Assembly (NCBI RefSeq): GCF_014697075.1
Contig: NZ_JACJRE010000072.1
Location: 1 to 33,721 of the forward strand
Length of the DNA: 33,721 bases
DNA from: Tolypothrix sp. FACHB-123
Lineage (GTDB): Bacteria > Cyanobacteriota > Cyanobacteriia > Cyanobacteriales > Nostocaceae
Direction of reading: 5' to 3'
Positions 17,688-27,112 of the stretch are shown one piece after another. The notes beneath the pieces were generated by a model that had not been told where the DNA came from, searched no databases, and saw only the letters and a program-made list of their open reading frames with translations. Position 1 is the stretch's first letter. Each line of letters starts with the position of its first letter. Both the position numbers and the translations under genes were made by a program.

Positions 17688-18074
17688 CTAAGTTGATAAT
17701 TGCCAACCCAGAGTTGTAGCAACCAAATCTGATAAACGCAAGGGGTCAAATGGTTTGGAAATCACCCCTGCAACTCCCAACCGCGAAAATTTATTTAAAT
17801 CTACCGTCTGTACTTTAGCTGTTAACAAAATCACAGGAATTTTTTGAGTAGCTAAATTAGCTTGTAGTTTATCAAACAGTGCTAAGCCATCTATATCTGG
17901 CATCATTACATCTAAGAGAATGGCATCAGGATTTCCTGTTTGGGCTAAATTTAAGCCTTCACTACCAGATTCCGCTACAAGTACTTGCCAACGCCCGATA
18001 TTTTCTAAACAAGCTTTAATTACTGTACAGAGGTTTTTTTCATCATCAATTACTAAGATGCGTTTTGCTGGCAT
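17688..18074 (-). CDS. Stand-alone receiver (CheY-like response regulator)
   Basis: This 128-residue single REC domain has acidic residues D10-D11-E12, phosphoacceptor D55 in LLDVMMPD, T85 in LTAK, and K107 in SKPFDP. There is no output domain. It lies 23 bp downstream of the 618-residue hybrid regulator on the same strand, so the two are very likely co-transcribed and may belong to one relay. It is a paralogue of the receiver at 10380-10757 (about 71 of 125 positions identical by hand), including the C-terminal LGW, so the two may share a partner. Confidence 0.92.
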   Translation of the reverse strand: MPAKRILVIDDEKNLCTVIKACLENIGRWQVLVAESGSEGLNLAQTGNPDAILLDVMMPDIDGLALFDKLQANLATQKIPVILLTAKVQTVDLNKFSRLGVAGVISKPFDPLRLSDLVATTLGWQLST

Positions 18075-18097
18075 AGTATCAAACAGACTAAGGCTGA

Positions 18098-19954
18098 TTA
18101 TTGATGTAATAATTTTTTAGACAAATGTGTCCTTTCTAACCGATTCAATATCCGGGCAACTAATTCTGGTTCAACAATTGGTTTTCTTACATAGTCATCG
18201 GCTCCCACCGCGTATACTTTATATAATATTTCTGATTCAAAATGGGCGGAAAGAAATAAGATTGGTAAATGGTTCCAATAGCTGTCATTCCGAATTACTT
18301 GGCATAAGTCTATACCATTAAAATCTGGCATCTCAATATCCAAAACCAGTAAATCGGGTTTAGTCGATTCTAAAATTTCCCAAAATCTTTGCGATTCTTG
18401 TAATGGTGTAACCTGTAGCCCCCAAGGCGCAAGCAAAGTAGTAACTTGATGTAGAATTACAGGATCGTCATCCACTACTAAAACTTTGGCATCAGTGCTA
18501 GTTTGTTGATTGAGCGCTACGTTGACTGCGGTGAGTACTTCAACAGCAGACATAGTTTTGTTTAAAAAGCTATGTGCGCCTAAACGTGCAGCTTCTACTC
18601 TGTTAGGTAGTTGATTGCTGCTAGTTAAGACAAGAATGGGAATTTCTGGATGATTTTCGGTGATTTCTGCCAGTAGGGTAAAACCATTTTCCTCTTGGTC
18701 AGGAAATGATAAATCTAGTAAGATGACTTCGGGGGTATCTAAGGCTATCTTTGCCCTGGCTGTTTTTGGCTCTGCTGCTACCTCTACTTGAAAACCCCAA
18801 AATACCGCTTCTAATTTAATTCTTTCAGTTAGGGTAGTATCGTCGTCCACAATCAACAGTCGTGCTGAGGTGATTGAGGTTTTGCTAGCACTAGCTGGTG
18901 ATGATGGCTGCTGCTGCAATGTCTGTTTCAGCAATTTAACTAACTCTGTTAACTGCAAAGCTGTACTTTGAGGTTTATCGGTGTGGTTTTCTAACAACTG
19001 TTCAATTTCTCGCGCTACCTTAGAACCCTCTACATACCCATAACAACCCAAAGAACCTGCTAGGCGATGCGCCTCTGCTTGTGCTTGTTTAATTATACGT
19101 TTATCTGGGCTTTTAGTTGATAATTGAGCGATCGCTTGCTGCAATAACTCATACTTTTCTGAGAAACTCTTTTGAAACTCTTCCCGCATTTTGGCGACTA
19201 CAGCCATAATCTTCGCTTCTGCTTGGCTATTATCCTGTAGCGCTTCGGAAGTTACATTTGTTTGTACCTCAGATTTTTTTTGTTCTTCTTTAAGACGATA
19301 ACCCAATCCATAAACTGTTTCGATTAAATCTACCTTCATTCCTACAGCTTTGAGCTTCTGGCGCAAACCCTTAATATGGGTTGTCACCGCTTCTTCGCCG
19401 GGAAATTCATCAGCCGACCAAATTCTATCTAATAGAACGCTTCTGCTAAATATCCGCCGGGGATTTTCCAGGAAAAGTTCTAATAAACCATATTCTTTCG
19501 GGGTAAGGTGTAGCCGTTTTCCCCCATAGGTAACTTCTTTAATATTCGGATCTAGCTGTAAGTTCTCCCAAACTAAAAATTTGGCTACCGTTGTCCTACC
19601 ACGCCGCATTAACGCGCGAATTCTGGCAATTAACTCTGGTAACTCAAATGGCTTCACAATATAATCATCAGCACCCGCTTCTAATCCAATCACGCGGGCG
19701 CTGATATCTTTGTTGGCAGTTAGCATGAGAATAGGCATTTCATACCCTGCAACCCTGATTTGCCGACAGAGATTAATTCCGTCGAGTCTGGGGAGGATCA
19801 CATCCAAGATTAGCAGGTCATATTCATAGGCTTTGACCAACTCTAACCCAGTCTGACCATCGTTGGTGGTCTCAATCTGGTAATTGAGAGTTGAAAATGC
19901 TTCAACCAGCAATGAAGTTATCTGTTTGTCATCTTCTATTAAAAGAATTTTCAC
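18098..19954 (-). CDS. Hybrid regulator REC-wHTH-Hpt-REC-REC
   Basis: This 618-residue multidomain response regulator starts as an OmpR/PhoB-type protein. REC1 (1-118) has D51 and K101, and a winged helix (about 125-222) has LTPKEYGLLELF, TTHIKGLRQKL and VYGLGYRL. A linker leads to an Hpt domain (about 245-345) with H296 in AHRLAGSLGCYGY. REC2 (about 364-482) has D414 and K466, and REC3 (about 488-608) has D539 and K591. All phospho-sites are present, so it could both receive and pass phosphate within one chain while binding DNA. REC2 is the most divergent (LLDLSFPDQEENG). There is no GGDEF or kinase output. It is followed 23 bp later by a stand-alone receiver. The nearby multi-PAS kinase is the obvious candidate donor, an inference from proximity. 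Confidence 0.95.
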   Translation of the reverse strand: MKILLIEDDKQITSLLVEAFSTLNYQIETTNDGQTGLELVKAYEYDLLILDVILPRLDGINLCRQIRVAGYEMPILMLTANKDISARVIGLEAGADDYIVKPFELPELIARIRALMRRGRTTVAKFLVWENLQLDPNIKEVTYGGKRLHLTPKEYGLLELFLENPRRIFSRSVLLDRIWSADEFPGEEAVTTHIKGLRQKLKAVGMKVDLIETVYGLGYRLKEEQKKSEVQTNVTSEALQDNSQAEAKIMAVVAKMREEFQKSFSEKYELLQQAIAQLSTKSPDKRIIKQAQAEAHRLAGSLGCYGYVEGSKVAREIEQLLENHTDKPQSTALQLTELVKLLKQTLQQQPSSPASASKTSITSARLLIVDDDTTLTERIKLEAVFWGFQVEVAAEPKTARAKIALDTPEVILLDLSFPDQEENGFTLLAEITENHPEIPILVLTSSNQLPNRVEAARLGAHSFLNKTMSAVEVLTAVNVALNQQTSTDAKVLVVDDDPVILHQVTTLLAPWGLQVTPLQESQRFWEILESTKPDLLVLDIEMPDFNGIDLCQVIRNDSYWNHLPILFLSAHFESEILYKVYAVGADDYVRKPIVEPELVARILNRLERTHLSKKLLHQ

Positions 19955-20708
19955 AAAATTTTCCCTGAAACAGGTATTAAATTTTATAAGTACTAATTTT
20001 AACTAGGAAACAGGAGAATTAGAGAAATTAAGTATATATTCTGCTCGTCAGCTTGTCTGCACCGCAGCCATGTCGATGATGATTGATCAAAATTAAAAAT
20101 ACAGCAAAAAGGCGATCGCTAACTCCGAACCCCTACCTCACAATCTTCTATTGAGGGATATGCCCAACCAAGGACATATTTGTATCTGAAAATTTTAACA
20201 TTATTACTCTGGACAGAGAAAAAAAATATAGTGAAGGTTAAAGATTTTCGGTTCTGTACCAGAATATGTGGCTAATAATCAACAACCTTGCAGTCAGTTA
20301 TGGGCATTTATAAGATTTATAACTTTAGTACTATGGCAATTTTAAAAACTTTATATTATAGCAATTTATTAGCTAATTGTAAATCTTACTAAAATCCTTC
20401 CTAATTTATTGCTGAATTGGGCTAAATAACACCCCTAGTACAGCACGGCGTCAATAAACCGACCATTCATCATCAACAAAACGCTTACTCTGTCTTAATT
20501 TTGAATTTTGAATTTCGCCCTGCGGTAATAGTTTACATTGCTTCCAGGAATCCATTTTTTAGTTAATCGGGGAAACAAGTTTTGCGAGAAAACTTATCTC
20601 TGTCTCAACAAAAAGTGGACTCCAGAGAACAATGCATACACAAGCAATAAACGTAAACGCTTTAAAACTCATCAGATAAGCTAATGCAAATTTAACTTGC
20701 ATATAGAC
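19955..20708. other. Long spacer upstream of the hybrid regulator, no gene
   Basis: I see no coding frame. The stretch has one GGCGATCGC site, AT-rich tracts, and a TTTTGAATTTTGAATT dispersed repeat near 20500 of the same type as one near 21900. It holds the promoter of the hybrid regulator and probably the end of the leftward RNA-binding-protein transcript. Confidence 0.45.
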
Positions 20709-20755
20709 AATTAAAAATTAAAAATCACAAAAATAGGGATTTTTAATTTTTAATT
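20709..20755 (-). terminator. AT-rich hairpin after the RRM gene
   Basis: Perfect 18-bp inverted arms (20709-20726 and 20738-20755, based on AATTAAAAATTAAAAATC) enclose 11 nt and begin 15 bp past the RRM stop. The stem is almost all A-T, so it is a weak intrinsic terminator, an mRNA 3'-end stabiliser, or a dispersed AT repeat. Confidence 0.45.
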
Positions 20756-20770
20756 ACACTATTTGAGAGA

Positions 20771-21274
20771 TTAATTTGTTGTTTGTGCAGCTAGCATCTG
20801 CTTGAGCTTTTCTAATTCAGAAGCCCAACGGGGATCTGGACGAATTGCATCAGAGTCAGATGTTGTAGTAGTTTCACGTCCACCGCTGCTGCTACCACCA
20901 CGCCGAGATTTTTTAGAACCTTTATCACGGCGGTTGTTTTCTTTTTGAGAAACAGGAGCCGCGTTACCGCCACCAGCATTTTGTACTGGCTTGGGTGCTG
21001 GCTCGTCACCTTCTTCTCCCTTATTACGAGGTAATGCTTTCTCTAACTTAATGGGAGTTTCCTTGAACAACTGACCGTTATATTTTTCAATAATTTGATC
21101 GGCTTGTTCGTCATTATTCACCGTGAGAAAACCGAAGCCACGACATTTGCCTGTCTTGCGGTCTTTGATGAGTTTGGTGGTGACTGCATCACCTTCAGCT
21201 GCAAAAACTGCTTGTAGTTCTTGACGATCTATTTCTTCTTTTGGCAAATTGCCTATATATAGGCGAACGGACAT
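20771..21274 (-). CDS. RRM-domain RNA-binding protein (Rbp3-like)
   Basis: This 167-residue protein has one RNA recognition motif (3-80) with RNP2 LYIGNLP (5-11) and RNP1 KCRGFGFL (43-50). A disordered Gly/Ser/Lys/Arg-rich linker (about 85-140) follows, then a short C-terminal motif DPRWASELEKLKQML. The C-terminal motif and length fit the longer cyanobacterial Rbp class (Rbp2/Rbp3) rather than the ~100-residue glycine-tailed cold-shock Rbps. In Synechocystis that class is linked to thylakoid-directed localisation of photosystem mRNAs; transfer of that role here is inference. The start is fixed by GGAGG 8 bp upstream. The roughly 650-bp region upstream has no gene and may include a long leader. 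Confidence 0.9.
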   Translation of the reverse strand: MSVRLYIGNLPKEEIDRQELQAVFAAEGDAVTTKLIKDRKTGKCRGFGFLTVNNDEQADQIIEKYNGQLFKETPIKLEKALPRNKGEEGDEPAPKPVQNAGGGNAAPVSQKENNRRDKGSKKSRRGGSSSGGRETTTTSDSDAIRPDPRWASELEKLKQMLAAQTTN

Positions 21275-21680
21275 GAACTATACCTCCAGAGTTGAATGAA
21301 AATGGCAAGGTGATAAAACAATCAATTGGCTGTGGCTTGAAAATACATGCTATTTAGCAAAAGTGCCATAACCCATTTTTTTACTCAAAACTGTCAACCT
21401 ATACAATACAATTTTTCGTTGGGATCAAGCTTGCTTAATACAAAAGCGTGCACAACGCTAATCTTACATACCACCTTAATTCTAAGAATTATAAATCTAA
21501 TAGCTTACTACCCGATCTAGTAAACTTGTTTTGCTGTGCCCCTGTTCGCAGAATAAAACACCATTCCTTACATTATCATGGTATTTTCTACGTAGCTAGT
21601 TCAGCGCAGACATTTCTGGCATACTGCACAAGCAAATTGTAACATAAACTACATTTATTTCTCAACATGGTGATATTTGG
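21275..21680. other. Upstream region of the RRM gene, no gene
   Basis: No supported gene. A 64-codon plus-strand frame (21448-21642) has no motif. The region is AT-rich and probably holds the promoter and leader of the RRM gene. Confidence 0.4.
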
Positions 21681-21706
21681 AAACAAAAACCAGCCAGTGG
21701 CTGGTT
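21681..21706 (-). terminator. Leftward rho-independent terminator
   Basis: AACCAGCC (21688-21695) and GGCTGGTT (21699-21706) form an 8-bp stem with a 3-nt loop. On the minus strand it is followed by TTTGTTT. It lies about 230 bp after the stop of the M48-like gene and would end that transcript. Confidence 0.75.
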
Positions 21707-21933
21707 AGGTTACTGCTGTGTTGGGAGAATAACAAAGATAGATATATTGGCGCAAGGGTTAGTGATGAACAACTAAGCTAGATTGCTGAGTTATTGTCAT
21801 TAGGGAGGATTGTGTAAATAAATGTAACACTTGCAGAAATATTTTGCAATGTTTCTTTACAAAATTGGGTATGGGGCAAAAGTCAAATAGAATTCTTAAT
21901 TTTGGATTTTGAATTTTGAATTGTTTGTCTGCT

Positions 21934-24153
21934 TCACCCCTTGAGAAAAATAAAAGCTCCCCAGGCTTGGGCTGCAACTGCGAGGACAGTAGACCAAACT
22001 GGATGAGCGCTGTTGATGATTTGGCCATTTTGGGTTTGTAAGGTTTGGATATCAATCCAGGGGGTTGCGCCGCGCCGGAACCAACCAACAACGGTAATTT
22101 GTCGGCCGATGAAATCTTGGGGATTGATTGATTGTCCTAGGGCGGGAATATGATGCAATTTCACTAACCCAATGTGAGATTGCAGCATTAAGTCTTGTCC
22201 GAGGCTGTTACCCACACCAGGACGACCGATCAGCTTACCTGCAAGGCACACATTCATGCTATCGATGGGGATAGCAGATGGATTGGCTAAGAGGTTAGGT
22301 AGGCGATCGTCGGTTTGCAAATTAGCAGGTTTGATGTCGGGAAACAAAGAGTTCATCCGCAAAATTATGCCGATGCTAAAGCCGATGAGTAAACAACCTG
22401 TAACGAATGACCAATCTTCATAAATCCATTTCAGGTTTAAAATCTTCATGGCAAATGCTATTTGCCACAACAGCCAAATTAAACCAGCAAACAACAAACC
22501 TAAAGGAATACCCAGCCAAGGAGCTATTTGTAATAGGAAAGGTTGATAGTTACCACGTAAGGCTTGTTCGCTGATCAGATGCAGTTCGGTTTCTAAATGC
22601 CAGTGGCGGGCGATTTTGCAAAGGCGCTGAATGCGATCGCCAATTAACGGGTGACTATTATTAAAAGTAAACCAACGACGATAGGGGTTAAAATTATCCC
22701 ACATCAACAGGGATGTAAAAGGAATATGCCCTGCTAAACTACCCAAAGATATACTTTGTTGATAGCTCACAGGTGCTAAGAGATTCAAGCTTTCTAACTG
22801 CCAACTGGTTTGTTCTTGCTTGCCAATATCACCAGCGACACCAATGGTAATTTTGAGTAAGGCGCGAATTAGGGCGTTAGGATTGCCAGTAATTTCGGAA
22901 GCTGTGCGATCGCTATAATAAACCCGCAACTTGGATAACCACAAAGCTGGGCCCGTGAGCAAACACCAAATGCCATAGGTAAAACTTGCTAAAATTATCG
23001 CTGGCCAGCGACCGAAGCCAGAAAATTTATTGCCCCACTCACAGAAAAGCTGATATAACCTGTAAACAGGCAGAGTTACCAGCAGTATCAAAGACATGAC
23101 AACATAATCTTTCTGGATCATCTGCCCTAGCTGAGCGGCGTAGATGACGGCAATTTCATCATCTGCTAATTGCTCTAATAGTCCTTGACTGACGACAATT
23201 CTGGCATTACGGGCGAGATTACCGTAAGTGAAAGCAATGGGGGCGGCTATGGGCAAAATTCGCAGTTTGGGAAACTGCCAACGGCGTTGTTGACAAGCAC
23301 GCTGGAGTACGCGAATGGTTTCGCGACTATGGCCATTTAAAACTTCTTTAGATAACTCTCGCTGCTGATAAAATTTTCCTAAAAGCCAATCTAATAACCA
23401 AGGTGACAATGCCATTGCGATCGCTAACACTGCAAGCACAAGCACAGTCGGGTTGCGGTCGAACAGTGATAATGGCTGTAAGTAAGGTAGCTTGATGAAG
23501 ATTTGATTGGTTAAACCCATTGCCAGCTTGAGCATTTCCCTAATCACCCAAAATAGGGCTATAAAGGTACCTGCTGCCAGTAATTTTAAAGGTAATAAAT
23601 TCAGTTTATGCAGGGGTTGCCAAACTTTTGCCCTCGGAGCATGTCGCCAATAAATTTGGAACGATTTAGTTGGCGAGCGATAATCAGAGTTAATTAAACC
23701 ATTGACGCCGATAGTTTCTATATGAGAATTTCTCAGACTCCCTGCGGGAATGGCGGATGAGCTACTAGAGGAAGTATTGGCTTTTGTAACTGTCTGCTGT
23801 GATGCGCCAGTTGCATTAACATTGGCACGATCGGCAGCAACATGTCCATTGGCAGAATTTTTAACTGTATTTTGACGTTTTTGGCGTTTTTTTAAATGTC
23901 CAAGAGCGCGTTCTGCCCACTCTTGCACTTGGGTATTAGGACTATCAAGCAGATTTTGACAAAGAGCGATCGCTTTGGAGACTTGACCCATGCGCGCATA
24001 AGCCATGACTAAACCAACTTGAGCCTGCAAGCCAGCAGTAGTATTTTTTTGACTACTAGCAACAGGCTCTAACTGGGCGATCGCAGTTTGATAATTCCCC
24101 TGCTTGAGAGCAACTAAACCAGCCTCCAAAGACAATTCGGCATGTGAAGGCAT
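21934..24153 (-). CDS. Membrane M48-fold pseudopeptidase with TPR and C-terminal OB-like part
   Basis: This 739-residue multi-domain membrane protein has TPR-like helices (about 5-90), a low-complexity linker (90-165), and two membrane segments (about 188-210 and 235-258). The M48 (HtpX/Ste24) core is about 275-515, interrupted by further hydrophobic segments (350-370, 385-405). Two more helices follow (about 541-566, 582-600), then a soluble beta-rich tail (about 625-715). The family motif DDEIA-x4-HExxH reads DDEIAVIYAAQLGQ, so His, Glu and His become A340, Q341 and Q344. The third ligand in the E-F-x-A-D motif reads V411-Y-Y-S-D. The flanking core SHPLIGDRIQRL (500-511) and ASEITGNPNAL are conserved. 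It is therefore almost surely not a zinc protease, but probably a scaffold or regulator of membrane proteolysis. It is one intact frame, so it is not a decaying gene. Confidence 0.85.
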   Translation of the reverse strand: MPSHAELSLEAGLVALKQGNYQTAIAQLEPVASSQKNTTAGLQAQVGLVMAYARMGQVSKAIALCQNLLDSPNTQVQEWAERALGHLKKRQKRQNTVKNSANGHVAADRANVNATGASQQTVTKANTSSSSSSAIPAGSLRNSHIETIGVNGLINSDYRSPTKSFQIYWRHAPRAKVWQPLHKLNLLPLKLLAAGTFIALFWVIREMLKLAMGLTNQIFIKLPYLQPLSLFDRNPTVLVLAVLAIAMALSPWLLDWLLGKFYQQRELSKEVLNGHSRETIRVLQRACQQRRWQFPKLRILPIAAPIAFTYGNLARNARIVVSQGLLEQLADDEIAVIYAAQLGQMIQKDYVVMSLILLVTLPVYRLYQLFCEWGNKFSGFGRWPAIILASFTYGIWCLLTGPALWLSKLRVYYSDRTASEITGNPNALIRALLKITIGVAGDIGKQEQTSWQLESLNLLAPVSYQQSISLGSLAGHIPFTSLLMWDNFNPYRRWFTFNNSHPLIGDRIQRLCKIARHWHLETELHLISEQALRGNYQPFLLQIAPWLGIPLGLLFAGLIWLLWQIAFAMKILNLKWIYEDWSFVTGCLLIGFSIGIILRMNSLFPDIKPANLQTDDRLPNLLANPSAIPIDSMNVCLAGKLIGRPGVGNSLGQDLMLQSHIGLVKLHHIPALGQSINPQDFIGRQITVVGWFRRGATPWIDIQTLQTQNGQIINSAHPVWSTVLAVAAQAWGAFIFLKG

Positions 24154-24389
24154 AGAAATTCTGGCACTCCCATCTGTTCTAATTAATCCAAGGTAGCGCT
24201 TTAGCGCCTAAATTTAGATACCCTCTGTGGCAAATCACATCCGGAATTATCCAGTGTTAACTTTCTACAGGTTGTTGACCGGAAGAGGTAGGGGGAAGGG
24301 AGCAAACCCTTTCCTTTGCGTAAAAGCCCCGCCTTGCCAGGGCGCTTGACTGGGGCGGAGTCTGAGCTTCAGTCTTGATCTTCCCCTTG

Positions 24390-26030
24390 TCACCCTGCTC
24401 CCTGCCCCTTTTCCTCTTGTTGACCAGAGTAAACTGGAGCGATCGCACTTAATGCCAATTCGGGATGGTCTCCCTGTAATTGTTGACAATTCCATTCGTT
24501 GCGGAATAGCAATACCGGGCGTCCCATGCTGTCTTTAACGGTGGTGGTATTAAATATACGTCCCACCTTATTTAAAGCTTCCCAGCCACCTTCTACCCAA
24601 CGAGCGACGCTGTAGGGCAGCAAATCGAGGATGGTTTCTACCCCATACTCATTTTGTAAGCGAAACTGTACAACTTCAAACTGCAACTGACCGACAGCGG
24701 CTAAAATGGGGTCGCGCTTGGCTTCATCGATGGAGTACATAATTTGTACTGCACCTTCTTCCCGCAATTCCGAAATCCCTTTTTGAAATTGCTTAAATTT
24801 AGAAGGGTTGGGGTTTCTCAGGGTAGCAAACAATTCTGGGGAGAAGTAGGGAATGCCTTCATATTCCAGCTTTTGTCCGGTGTAAATTGTATCCCCGATC
24901 GCAAAAACACCAGGATTATTTAAACCGATCACATCCCCAGGATAAGCTTCATCAATAGATTCCCGTTCTTGGGCAAATAATTTTTGCGGGCGAGACAGGC
25001 GGACAACTTTACCAGTGCGGGCGTGAGTCACCGTCATATCTTTTTCAAACCGACCCGTACAGACGCGAATAAACGCCACGCGATCGCGGTGTTTCGGGTC
25101 CATATTGGCTTGGAGTTTGAAGACAAAGCCAGAAAACTCTGGGTAGGTAGGGGGAACTTCACCGACGCTGCTATTGTGACTACCTGGTTTGAGAGCATAT
25201 TCTAAGAAGGAATTTAAGAATAGCTCCACCCCGAAGTTAGTCATAGCACTACCAAAGAACACTGGTGTCATTTTGCCTTGATGTACCAAATCTAAATCAA
25301 GTTCCGGCCCGACACCTTCTAACAGTTCTAAGTCGTTTTTCAGTTGGAAGTAAAGATCCTGTTCTAGGAGTTCTTCAATTCTCGCATCGCCTAAATCGAC
25401 TATGGTATCTCTAGCTTCGCGGCTACCGTGGGCGCTACGTTCAAACAAGTGAATTTGTTGTTTGTCGCGGTCAAATACACCTTTAAAGCGATCGCCCATT
25501 CCTATCGGCCAATTTACCGCATAGGTCTGTAATCCCAATTCCTGCTCGATTTCGTCCAATAATTCTAAAGGTTCTCGCCCCGGACGGTCGAGTTTATTCA
25601 CAAAGGTAAAAATAGGAATACCGCGTAACTTACAAACTTCAAATAACTTGCGAGTTTGTGGTTCCAAACCTTTTGCCGCATCAATCAGCATCACCGCATT
25701 ATCGGCGGCGGCGAGTGTGCGATAAGTATCTTCACTAAAATCTTGGTGTCCGGGGGTATCTAATAAATTTACCTGACAGTTACGGTATGCAAATTGCAGT
25801 ACTGTGGATGTAATGGAAATACCCCGTTGCTGTTCCATTGCCATCCAGTCAGAGGTAGCTTTACGCTGCGCCCGTCGAGCCTTCACCGCCCCAGCTTCGT
25901 GAATAGCTCCTCCGTATAATAGTAATTTTTCTGTCAGCGTCGTTTTCCCTGCGTCCGGGTGAGAAATAATTGCAAAGTTGCGGCGAAGTTCAACTGCTTG
26001 TTGCAAATCTACCTGTAGTTCAGTTGACAT
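24390..26030 (-). CDS. prfC: Peptide chain release factor 3
   Basis: This 546-residue translational GTPase recycles RF1/RF2 from the ribosome after peptide release. It has G1 SHPDAGKTT (23-31), G2 with RGISITS (69-75), G3 DTPGH (91-95) and G4 NKLD (145-148), then domain II (about 290-400) and the RF3-specific C-terminal domain (about 400-535). It lacks the EF-G domain IV, and the early [12 protein letters not shown] segment is typical of RF3. The last dozen residues ([10 protein letters not shown]) are encoded by a G/A-rich AGGGAGCAGGG-type repeat and extend past the usual end at APVYS. The ATG at 26030 is followed directly by conserved sequence. The M48-like gene lies 236 bp downstream on the same strand. 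Confidence 0.96.
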   Translation of the reverse strand: MSTELQVDLQQAVELRRNFAIISHPDAGKTTLTEKLLLYGGAIHEAGAVKARRAQRKATSDWMAMEQQRGISITSTVLQFAYRNCQVNLLDTPGHQDFSEDTYRTLAAADNAVMLIDAAKGLEPQTRKLFEVCKLRGIPIFTFVNKLDRPGREPLELLDEIEQELGLQTYAVNWPIGMGDRFKGVFDRDKQQIHLFERSAHGSREARDTIVDLGDARIEELLEQDLYFQLKNDLELLEGVGPELDLDLVHQGKMTPVFFGSAMTNFGVELFLNSFLEYALKPGSHNSSVGEVPPTYPEFSGFVFKLQANMDPKHRDRVAFIRVCTGRFEKDMTVTHARTGKVVRLSRPQKLFAQERESIDEAYPGDVIGLNNPGVFAIGDTIYTGQKLEYEGIPYFSPELFATLRNPNPSKFKQFQKGISELREEGAVQIMYSIDEAKRDPILAAVGQLQFEVVQFRLQNEYGVETILDLLPYSVARWVEGGWEALNKVGRIFNTTTVKDSMGRPVLLFRNEWNCQQLQGDHPELALSAIAPVYSGQQEEKGQGAG

Positions 26031-26163
26031 ATTTGTATTTGTCTGCTTCCTGTTAACTTAATGTAATTTTTCTTTAGCTTGGTGAGTCTTTTAATCTTAG
26101 AACAAGGACGGACGCGATCGGGTCGATTGGGGAGGCAAGGGAGCAGGGGAGACAAAAATATTA

Positions 26164-26207
26164 TCCAATGCCCAATGCCTCATGCCCAATGCCCCATGCC
26201 CATGACC
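26164..26207. repeat. Short tandem AATGCCC-type repeat
   Basis: Degenerate copies of a 7-bp unit (AATGCCC, CATGCCC) run in tandem between prfC and the tnpB remnant. It is the same repeat family as the array at 29524-29580 and typical of STRR sequences of heterocystous cyanobacteria. Confidence 0.75.
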
Positions 26208-26295
26208 TAAAGAATCTATTAACTTACAGTTAAATGTAGAGGTTTATGGAAGAATATATGGCAGCATTGCTTGAGCTACACTTCTGATTAAGATA

Positions 26296-27075
26296 GTGAT
26301 TCATCGAAAGATACTAGGGACACCAAAGAATGTCACCATATCTAAGACCCCATCGGGGAAATACTACGCATCAATAGTTACTGAACAGGATATTCCTCAT
26401 GCGCCTTTGAATGGTGACAAGATTGGTTTAGATTTAGGAATAAAGGAGTTTGCGATTACATCAAAGGGTGAGAAGTTTGAGAACCCTAGATATTTTCGCG
26501 CATCTTTACGCCGACTCAAGATTAGACAAAGGAGGTTGAGCAGGAAAGCCAAAGGTTCTAACAACCGCAGCAAAGCGAGACTCGCTGTTGCTAAAATTCA
26601 CGAAAAAGTTGCTAATCAACGGCAAGATTACCAACACAAAATTAGTCTGAAGCTGGTATCTGAGAACCAAAGAATATCAGTCGAAAGTCTCAATATCAAA
26701 GGGATGGTAAAGAACCGGAAGTTAGCCAGACAAATCAGTGATGTGGCTTGGGGTAACTTCCTCACGATGTTGGAATACAAAGGGGATATCTATGGCTGTG
26801 AAGTTCACTATGTAGATAGATTTTTCCCTAGCTCTAAGAGATGTTCCAACTGCGGATACATCAAGCAAGACCTAACATTATCCATTCGTGAGTGGAAGTG
26901 CCCAGAGTGTAAAAGTTTGTGGGACAGAGATGTGAATGCTGCCCTCAACCTGATGCTGTTCTCTGAATCAAAAATACCCTTGGAAGAAGGGAAATCTACG
27001 CCTGATCAGCTAGTTGAAAGACTAGGAATGAACCGGGTTACTGGTTCAGGACAGGAAGCTACAGGTGCAGCGTAA
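26296..27075 (+). pseudogene. tnpB: 5'-truncated TnpB (IS200/IS605-group) remnant
   Basis: This frame (259 codons from GTG) matches the C-terminal part of a TnpB RNA-guided nuclease. RuvC Asp is D46 in GLDLGIKEFA, RuvC Glu is E130 in ISVESLNIKG, the zinc finger is CSNCG (183, 186) and CPEC (202, 205), and the last RuvC Asp is D212 in WDRDVNAALNL. Full-length family members are about 400 residues. Here a TGA at 26272 closes the frame, and TnpB-like sequence seems to begin only about 26278, so the N-terminal wedge/recognition part is missing. There is no tnpA and no left end. The catalytic residues are intact, but without the N-terminal half it should not work as a nuclease. The 3' end and following bases look like the guide-RNA part (see separate entry). 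Confidence 0.88.
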
Positions 27076-27112
27076 GCGTTACCTGTGGTACTTCACCAGG
27101 TATCTACTCAAC
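27000..27112 (+). ncRNA. Candidate omega-RNA (reRNA) at the tnpB 3' end
   Basis: In IS200/IS605 elements the TnpB guide RNA overlaps the 3' end of tnpB and ends at the element's right end. Here the last codons and the next 40 bp contain nested pairings: GAACC/GGTTC (27030-27047), ACAGGT (27061-27066) with ACCTGT (27081-27086), and ACCTGTGGT with ACCAGGT. The stretch ends in TCAAC near 27112. If that is the right end, the guide would start with TAAAGGCTGAC. Structure and position are seen; the function and exact end are inferred. Confidence 0.35.

Noticed and set aside
15623-20376. Shared 18-bp word (TAGCAATTTATTAG[T/C]TAA) upstream of the kinase (15623) and the hybrid regulator (20359)
   Set aside because: One mismatch in an AT-rich word; a rough count of possible pairs in the window makes a chance match likely.
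21448-21642. 64-codon plus frame upstream of the RRM gene
   Set aside because: No motif or ribosome binding site; lies in the probable leader/promoter of the RRM gene.
24327-24358. CCCCGCC/GGGGCGG inverted pair behind prfC as a terminator
   Set aside because: The stem is only 7 bp with an 18-nt loop and no T tract on either strand; it looks like part of a G/C-rich dispersed repeat.
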